Made by a program: the position numbers and the translations under genes
Notes under the pieces: model-generated
Database searches by the model: none
Told to the model about the DNA's origin: nothing
What the model saw: the letters and a program-made list of their open reading frames with translations, nothing else
Part shown: piece after piece, positions 59,168 through 64,000 of the stretch
Numbering within the stretch: the first letter of the stretch is position 1
Layout of the letters: each line of letters starts with the position of its first letter
Origin: Acetobacterium woodii
GTDB lineage: Bacteria > Bacillota > Clostridia > Eubacteriales > Eubacteriaceae
DNA length: 64,000 nucleotides
Reading direction: 5' to 3'
NCBI GenBank assembly: GCA_016213825.1
Contig: JACQZP010000019.1
Location: forward strand, 62,001-126,000

Positions 59168-59971
59168 ATGATTATCATTGGCGAAAAAATTAATGGCGCA
59201 ATTCCCTCAACTGCAAAAGCAATTGCAGAAAAAGATGCGGATTTTATAAGAAATCTGGCAAAGATTCAAACCGAAGCCGGTGTTGATTACATCGATGTTT
59301 GTGCATCGGTAGATGATGATATCGAACTGGAAACGATGAAATGGTTAATCGATCTGGTTCAGGAAGTCACTGAGACCCCTATTGCTGTGGATAGTCCCAA
59401 TGTCTATACGTGTATTGAATCCATGAAATATTGCAACAAACCTGGTTTGTTTAACTCTGTATCACTTGAAGGTGACAAAATCGATGCGGCATTTAAAGCT
59501 ATCGCCGATACTAAATGGGAATGTGTAGCATTGTTGAACAGTGATAAAGGGATTCCTAAAACTGCCAAAGACCGTCTGGATGTTTTTGCCGATTTAATGG
59601 CCAAGGTCAAAGAATATGGCATTGATCCATCCCGTATGCATATTGATCCATTGGTTGAAATGCTCTGCACTTCGGAAGATGGAATTGCCATGGTTGTTGA
59701 AGTCATTAGAAACATTAAAGAGCAATATCCAACCATTCATGTCACCGGAGCAGTCAGCAATATTTCGTTCAACCTGCCGGCCCGTAAAATGGTTAATATG
59801 GGCTTTACCGTCCTAGCCATGAATGCAGGATTGGATAGTGCTATCCTTGATCCGACAAACGGCGATTTAATGGGGATCATTTTTGCCACTGAAGCACTGC
59901 TTGGTGAAGATGACTATTGCATGGAATATATCGGTGCTTATCGGGAAGGTATTTTCGGTCAGAAAAAATAG
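59168..59971 (+). CDS. Methyltetrahydrofolate:corrinoid methyltransferase (MT II)
   Basis: A 267-residue pterin-binding TIM-barrel enzyme moving the methyl group from the corrinoid protein to tetrahydrofolate. It opens IIIGEKINGAIPSTAKAI and has VDYIDVCASV, PIAVDSPNV, HIDPLVEML and VTGAVSNISFNLP, matching MtvA/AcsE/MtrH-like pterin-binding methyltransferases. Length is typical. It lies 31 bp after the corrinoid protein gene with AAGGAGA upstream. The product methyl-THF joins the methyl branch of the acetyl-CoA pathway together with the fhs product. Confidence 0.94.
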   Translation: MIIIGEKINGAIPSTAKAIAEKDADFIRNLAKIQTEAGVDYIDVCASVDDDIELETMKWLIDLVQEVTETPIAVDSPNVYTCIESMKYCNKPGLFNSVSLEGDKIDAAFKAIADTKWECVALLNSDKGIPKTAKDRLDVFADLMAKVKEYGIDPSRMHIDPLVEMLCTSEDGIAMVVEVIRNIKEQYPTIHVTGAVSNISFNLPARKMVNMGFTVLAMNAGLDSAILDPTNGDLMGIIFATEALLGEDDYCMEYIGAYREGIFGQKK

Positions 59972-60013
59972 ACAATCATTGTCGATAACATAATTGGGTA
60001 AAGGAGAGTTAAA

Positions 60014-60994
60014 ATGTTAACAAAAAAACAAAATCTAATTGAAGTGATGAAAGGCGGAAATCCGGATCGATTTGTAAAACAATACGAAGCCCTTGCATTA
60101 ATGATGAAGACTCCGATTACGCGCTTAAAACCACCAGTCGGCGGATCAATCGTCAATGAATGGGGTGTTACGCTGAGTTGGCCGGAAGGACAACTGGGAT
60201 CATTTCCGGTACATGATAAGGAACATATTGTGATTAAGGATATAACGAAATGGCGTGACTATGTTAAAGCACCAAATCTTGACTATCCTGAAGAAGCATG
60301 GGCAACGGCAATCGCTGATGCTAATGCCGTTGATCGTAATGATAAGTACGTCACTGTTTTTGTGGCACCTGGTCTTTTTGAACATGTGCATTACCTGATG
60401 AGCATGGAAGAAGCTTTAATGGCATATTATGAAGAACCGGAAGATATGCATGACCTTATTGACTACCTGGTAGAATTTGAGCTGAAGTTGGCAAAAGAGT
60501 TTATTGATCACCTTCACCCCGATGCAGTTTTCCATCATGATGATTGGGGTAGCCAGATCAACTCGTTTATTTCACCCGCAATGTTTGAAGAATTCTTTGT
60601 TCCCGCTTACAAGAAAATTTATGGTTACTATAAAGAAAATGGCGTTGAGCTGATTGTTCACCACAGTGACAGTTTTGCGGCTAATTTAGTGCCAGCCATG
60701 ATTGAAATGGGAATTGATATCTGGCAAGGGGTAATGAATACCAACAATATTCCCGAATTGATCAAAAAATATGGCGATAAAATTACCTTTATGGGTGGAA
60801 TTCACAGTGGCTTAGTCGATTTCCCTGGATGGACACCTGAAATTGTTGCTAAATACGTTGAGGAAACCTGTAAAGAAAATGGAAAGCTTTATTTCATTCC
60901 ATCGCAAACTTCAGGCTTGCCAATTGATTCATTCCCGGGTGTATACGAAACCATCAATAAAGAAATTGACAAAATGACAAAGGAAATGTTCTAA
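60014..60994 (+). CDS. Substrate:corrinoid methyltransferase, URO-D family (MtvB/O-demethylase type, MT I)
   Basis: A 326-residue URO-D-fold methyltransferase. Motifs include LKPPVGGSIVNEWGVTLSWPEGQLGSFPVHD, VFHHDDWGSQ, VHHSDSF, MGIDIWQG and MGGIHSGLVD. The HxCxnC zinc set of MtaA/MtbA is absent (HHSDS has no cysteine), consistent with O-demethylases acting on aryl methyl ethers. Homologues in Moorella and Acetobacterium accept veratrol- or vanillate-like ethers. It follows the MT II gene by 42 bp with AAAGGAGAG upstream and completes a three-component transfer set. Exact substrate cannot be told. Confidence 0.9.
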   Translation: MLTKKQNLIEVMKGGNPDRFVKQYEALALMMKTPITRLKPPVGGSIVNEWGVTLSWPEGQLGSFPVHDKEHIVIKDITKWRDYVKAPNLDYPEEAWATAIADANAVDRNDKYVTVFVAPGLFEHVHYLMSMEEALMAYYEEPEDMHDLIDYLVEFELKLAKEFIDHLHPDAVFHHDDWGSQINSFISPAMFEEFFVPAYKKIYGYYKENGVELIVHHSDSFAANLVPAMIEMGIDIWQGVMNTNNIPELIKKYGDKITFMGGIHSGLVDFPGWTPEIVAKYVEETCKENGKLYFIPSQTSGLPIDSFPGVYETINKEIDKMTKEMF

Positions 60995-61008
60995 ACAATA
61001 AAGTTATC

Positions 61009-61130
61009 GTGACTAGCGTTTTTCTATAGAAAAGCTATCGTCACAGGTTCGTCCATAAAAAACAGTTGGAGTTTATCAAAAAATTATCTGATGAGATTTT
61101 TGAAACACTTCTGGCTGTTTTTTATGGACG
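61009..61130 (+). repeat. Two consecutive stem-loops after the methyltransferase genes
   Basis: First: GTGAC-TAGC (61009-61017) with GCTA-TC-GTCAC (ending 61044). Second: a perfect 16-bp inverted repeat (61050-61065 with 61115-61130, CGTCCATAAAAAACAG and its complement) around a 49-nt loop. They may end or stabilise the upstream transcript. Confidence 0.75.
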
Positions 61131-61288
61131 TTTCACAAGTAGACGTGGATGTAAGTTTTTATGAGTTGCTGATTAAAACATCCACAATGCTACAATTGAG
61201 CTTATTTTTGAAATGATAAGAAAACGATTTCAAGCAATCATTATTCTAAATTAATTTAACTGTTTATTACGAACTAGCGAATTGTCTT

Positions 61289-61331
61289 AATTTGCATTTG
61301 ATGTTTATCTGAAAACAATCGAATGCAAATT
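61289..61331 (+). promoter_or_regulatory. Hairpin abutting the ribosome site of transporter 2
   Basis: AATTTGCATTTGA (61289-61301) pairs with TCGAATGCAAATT (61319-61331) with one mismatch, and the inner TGTTT/AAACA can extend the stem. The AAAGGA ribosome site starts 3-4 bp later, so the structure may control translation or mRNA stability. Confidence 0.65.
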
Positions 61332-61346
61332 AGAAAGGAATCAAAA

Positions 61347-62699
61347 ATGGCTGAAAAATTAAAGAAAAGAGTCATCTATCTATATGGTTTACCGTCGTTT
61401 GGGTTTCAGATTTTTATCTATGTAGAACTCATGTTTTTTTCTGCATTCTTGACTGATGCTGTCAAGATGCCGGTTGCACTGGCGGGTTCAGTCCTCATGA
61501 TCACCAGTATCTTTGATCTGATCTGGGTTCCAGTGGCTGGGATCATCCTTCAGAAAAGTAATCTTAAGTGGGGGAAATTTCGGTCTTGGTTGTTGATTGG
61601 TCCACCAGTTGCTGCAATGCTCTATATCCTGCAATTTTTGAAAATAGGAAGTTCTATGACAAATGCCATTACGGCATGTATTGGGTTTATCATCGGTCAT
61701 TTGGTATTTGATGTTTACTATTCTGCACATATCGCAATGAATAGTGCATTATCGGATAACGTCGACGAACGTGTTAAAATGTCAGCCAATAGGGGGATAT
61801 TTAATGCGCTTGGTTCACTAACTTTCTCATATGTCGGTGTTAAAGCCATTCAAGGCGTCAGCAAAGCTTTTAATGATCCGGCAATGGGTTATCTTACCGT
61901 AGTTATAGCAGTTGCTTTAATTATGGTATTGTGTTATTGGACATTTTTCTTTCTGACAAAAGAATATGCTTTTCGTGGCACGGTGCCTGTAACCCAGAAA
62001 AAAGAAAGTATGTCAATTCCTGAGATACTCCAAGAACTGCTTCATAATCCGCCGTTAATCGGTTTGCTTTTAATTGATCTCGGTCGATATGTTGGCAAGT
62101 TCGTTGTTCTTGGATTAGCATTTTACTATTTTAAATATGTTCTCAATGATCTTCCAGGAATGGCGATTTTCATGACAGGGCTGACAGTGGTAATGCTGGT
62201 TTCAGCAACATTGGCAACAACCGTTTCAAAGATTTTTGGGCCGCGTAAAGCTTATGTAGGAGCACTATGTATCTTTATTGCCGGGCTCCTGATTACCTGG
62301 CTGGTTCCAATGTCAGCAACAGCATTCAAGATCGTGATGCTGTTATCATTTATTGGATATGGTCTGCCAGATGCCTTAGTTGTCGCCATGTATGCTACCT
62401 GTGTCGATTACGGTGAATGGCGAACTGGCAAAAACGTTCGTGGTTTCATCATGGCTCTTTTGACGACACCTATTAAAGTAGGAAATTTCATCAAAAGCGT
62501 CATCATCACAACGGCTTTGGCATCTGCCAGCTATGTTGCTGATATGACACCCACACCGGAACTGATTCAGGGCATTAAAAATGGTTTTTGTTTATACCCG
62601 GCACTGGTTATGATATTTGGATTGATTGCGTTTATCATCTTATCAAGAAAATTAAAAGACATGGAAAATGATAAAGCCGCTAAACAAATAAAAGCTTAA
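61347..62699 (+). CDS. GPH-type MFS cation symporter (transporter 2)
   Basis: A 450-residue paralogue of the protein at 56914, sharing YLYGLPSFGFQ, the VAGIILQKSNLKWGKFRSWLLIGPPVAAMLYILQF block and CVDYGEWRTGKNVRGFIM. About 12 membrane helices. The charged motif GEWRTGKN is retained. The start at 61347 has AGAAAGGA upstream. It lies 350 bp past the MT I gene behind several hairpins, so it can be expressed separately from the methyltransferase operon. Two similar transporters bracketing one pathway suggest different substrates, or import and product export. Confidence 0.9.
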   Translation: MAEKLKKRVIYLYGLPSFGFQIFIYVELMFFSAFLTDAVKMPVALAGSVLMITSIFDLIWVPVAGIILQKSNLKWGKFRSWLLIGPPVAAMLYILQFLKIGSSMTNAITACIGFIIGHLVFDVYYSAHIAMNSALSDNVDERVKMSANRGIFNALGSLTFSYVGVKAIQGVSKAFNDPAMGYLTVVIAVALIMVLCYWTFFFLTKEYAFRGTVPVTQKKESMSIPEILQELLHNPPLIGLLLIDLGRYVGKFVVLGLAFYYFKYVLNDLPGMAIFMTGLTVVMLVSATLATTVSKIFGPRKAYVGALCIFIAGLLITWLVPMSATAFKIVMLLSFIGYGLPDALVVAMYATCVDYGEWRTGKNVRGFIMALLTTPIKVGNFIKSVIITTALASASYVADMTPTPELIQGIKNGFCLYPALVMIFGLIAFIILSRKLKDMENDKAAKQIKA

Positions 62700-62726
62700 A
62701 ACAGTGCTAGAATTAAAGACTGATAG

Positions 62727-62780
62727 AAAAAAGAGGCTGTTCGAAGCCGGTTGAAATCCGGTTTTGAACAGCCTCTTTTT
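62727..62780. terminator. Bidirectional terminator after transporter 2
   Basis: AAAAAAGAGGCTGTTC pairs with GAACAGCCTCTTTTT, with an inner CCGG stem. It separates transporter 2 from the converging TetR gene. Confidence 0.9.
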
Positions 62781-62794
62781 GTGTTGCTACAAAA

Positions 62795-63445
62795 TTATTC
62801 GCAAAGAAAATGAATATTATCGCAGTCTATGGTTTTGGCAATTTGAAGACCTTTATAAATAAGTGTGGTAACAGCATGTTGATCAATACCAAGCATTCGT
62901 GGCAGAATACCATTGAGTAAAAACACCAGTTCATCCACCGAATCATTGAGGGGTTTTTCAAAATAATTAAGGAAGTACTCCCGGCGCCCGCCAAAATCGA
63001 TGTAAAGCATGTTATCAAATTCTCTTTCACTGATCACAAGATTATAATCTTCAATGTATTGACAGTATGTGTTGCGGATAAAATCACCAGCAATTCGATA
63101 GTTTGAAGCTTTTTTTAGAATCTCATAGTAAAAGCGTCGATTGTTTTCATTATTGAGGATCTGGCTAAAATAAATCCAGCTTAACGTTGCGTGACGAAGG
63201 ATCGAGTTTTCAAGTCCATCGATGGTTAATCCCGTAATACAATTGTCGATCTGTTGATAATAATCAGAATATATTTCGTGTACGACATTATCTTTTGTTT
63301 TAAAGTAATAGGTGAAAAGTCCAATTGGTGTATCAGCAACAGTTACAATATCTTTGATCTTGGTATTTTCATAACCATGATCATAAAAGAGTTTTTTTGA
63401 AATTTGATAGAGATGATTTCTTGTTTGGATACCTTTTTCGTACAT
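62795..63445 (-). CDS. TetR-family transcriptional regulator
   Basis: A 216-residue repressor. The DNA-binding part reads LYQISKKLFYDHGYENTKIKDIVTVADTPIGLFTYYFKTKDNVVHEIY, a standard TetR helix-turn-helix. The ligand domain is unlike common families. It converges with transporter 2 and diverges from the flavodoxin-like gene at 63726, whose promoter has a palindrome over the -10 box. It is the likely regulator of the methyl-metabolism region or of the divergent reductase. AAAAGGAG precedes the ATG. Confidence 0.92.
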   Translation of the reverse strand: MYEKGIQTRNHLYQISKKLFYDHGYENTKIKDIVTVADTPIGLFTYYFKTKDNVVHEIYSDYYQQIDNCITGLTIDGLENSILRHATLSWIYFSQILNNENNRRFYYEILKKASNYRIAGDFIRNTYCQYIEDYNLVISEREFDNMLYIDFGGRREYFLNYFEKPLNDSVDELVFLLNGILPRMLGIDQHAVTTLIYKGLQIAKTIDCDNIHFLCE

Positions 63446-63631
63446 TGCAATCTCCTTTTACCTTTGTACTAATCTAATAGTATCCTATCATACTTCGGAG
63501 GGGATTAAAACTGAAAATTATAAAAACTGATCTATTTATGATTTTATAAGAAAAAAATTCAAACTCTAAAAATACTTGAGAAAATTTATTAAAGCGGGCC
63601 AGCGTTTTGTTGCGAATTGATAAAGTAAGTA

Positions 63632-63662
63632 TTGACACAAATAAAGATATGTAATATATTAC
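63632..63662 (+). promoter_or_regulatory. Promoter with palindrome over the -10 box
   Basis: TTGACA (63632-63637) and TATATT (63655-63660), 17 bp apart. The -10 box lies inside the perfect 12-bp palindrome GTAATATATTAC (63651-63662), a plausible operator for the divergent TetR protein. Confidence 0.7.
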
Positions 63663-63725
63663 CTTTTAAAGAATCGATTATATTATTTGTGCAGACATTA
63701 TAAAAAATCATGAAAAGAGGAAAAA

Positions 63726-64000
63726 ATGATTACGATATTATCAGATCATACCAAACAAAAAGTTGGGGAAACACTGTATGAAAGCTTGAAAAATAAAGAT
63801 ATCTTGACTGAGTTTATTTCTGTTGAAGAAATAAATGTAGGTCCTTGTTACAGTTGTGGTGGATGTACTGACAAAACTTATGGAAAATGCATCAATCGGG
63901 ATGATGCGGATATGATTTTCCCAAAATTGATTCATACTGATGTAATGGTAATGATCACCCCAGTTAAATGGGGGAGCTATTCTTTCAAAACAAAACGTGT
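63726..64000 (+). CDS. Flavodoxin-like / NADPH-dependent FMN reductase family protein (cut by window end)
   Basis: The first 91 residues are visible; the gene runs off the window. It begins MITILSDHTKQKVGETLYESL and has CYSCGGCTDKTYGKCINRDDAD, the cysteine segment typical of the iron-sulfur flavoprotein and multimeric flavodoxin WrbA-like reductase group. The TDVMVMITPVKWGSYSFKTKR stretch matches the FMN-binding loop. AAAAGAGG precedes the ATG. It is divergent from the TetR gene and under a promoter with an operator-like palindrome. It may reduce quinone-like or aromatic compounds, fitting the aromatic-methyl-ether theme. Confidence 0.8.
   Translation, partial: MITILSDHTKQKVGETLYESLKNKDILTEFISVEEINVGPCYSCGGCTDKTYGKCINRDDADMIFPKLIHTDVMVMITPVKWGSYSFKTKR

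Overview
The window looks like a chromosomal stretch of a low-to-mid GC, anaerobic, acetogenic Firmicute, most likely Acetobacterium or a close relative in the Eubacteriaceae. Reasons: a stand-alone formate-tetrahydrofolate ligase, a corrinoid protein with its two partner methyltransferases (O-demethylase type), uroporphyrinogen-decarboxylase-like methyltransferases, 2-hydroxyacyl-CoA-dehydratase/double-cubane-type Fe-S proteins with their ATPase activator, several ferredoxin-like proteins, and strong AGGAGG-type ribosome sites. No rRNA, tRNA, CRISPR array, prophage or insertion sequence was recognised. The genus is inference; no search was run.

Layout. 1-3.0 kb: lipoylation genes (free lipoyl-domain protein, lipA, lplA) and a TauE/SafE permease. 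3.1-4.8 kb, minus strand: a monooxygenase-fold protein and diaminopropionate ammonia-lyase. 5.0-11.5 kb: a tight six-gene redox operon, the most unusual part of the window. It has two paralogous HgdB/double-cubane-like proteins (one nearly stripped of cysteines) flanking a membrane polyferredoxin, then the activator ATPase, a CcdA-like membrane protein and an anchored protein with a terminal cysteine knot. 11.6-17.0 kb: a TetR regulator with two matching operators, an MFS exporter and an FtsX/ATPase ABC pair. 17.1-25.9 kb: an EAL phosphodiesterase, a small cysteine protein plus ferredoxin, SOS-type dinB, TfoX-N and YgbA_NO small genes, a nuclease-helicase, a SHOCT protein, and an HxlR regulator divergent from a flavin-binding protein.

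25.9-30.5 kb: an AT-rich stretch, then GNAT acetyltransferase plus ndk, then fhs. The promoters of these two units carry the same 27-bp dyad element at identical spacing from the -35 box. 30.7-35.5 kb: clostripain-family lipoprotein, flavodoxin, FAD protein. 35.8-53.1 kb: a signalling block with two large GGDEF/HD-GYP proteins and a TetR-led chemosensory operon (cheA, cheW, MCP, cheB, cheD, hybrid kinase, response regulator, HD-GYP) that lacks cheR and flagellar genes and appears wired towards cyclic-di-GMP.

53.2-64 kb: C1 and methyl-group metabolism. A Crp/Fnr regulator precedes an orphan uroporphyrinogen-decarboxylase-like protein. A methyltransferase set (corrinoid protein, methyl-THF methyltransferase, substrate methyltransferase) is flanked by two paralogous GPH-family transporters with long hairpins in the spacers. 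A TetR regulator and a flavodoxin-like reductase, cut by the window end, close the region. Together the genes suggest uptake and demethylation of a methylated or methoxylated substrate, feeding methyl groups to tetrahydrofolate and the fhs-dependent acetogenic pathway.
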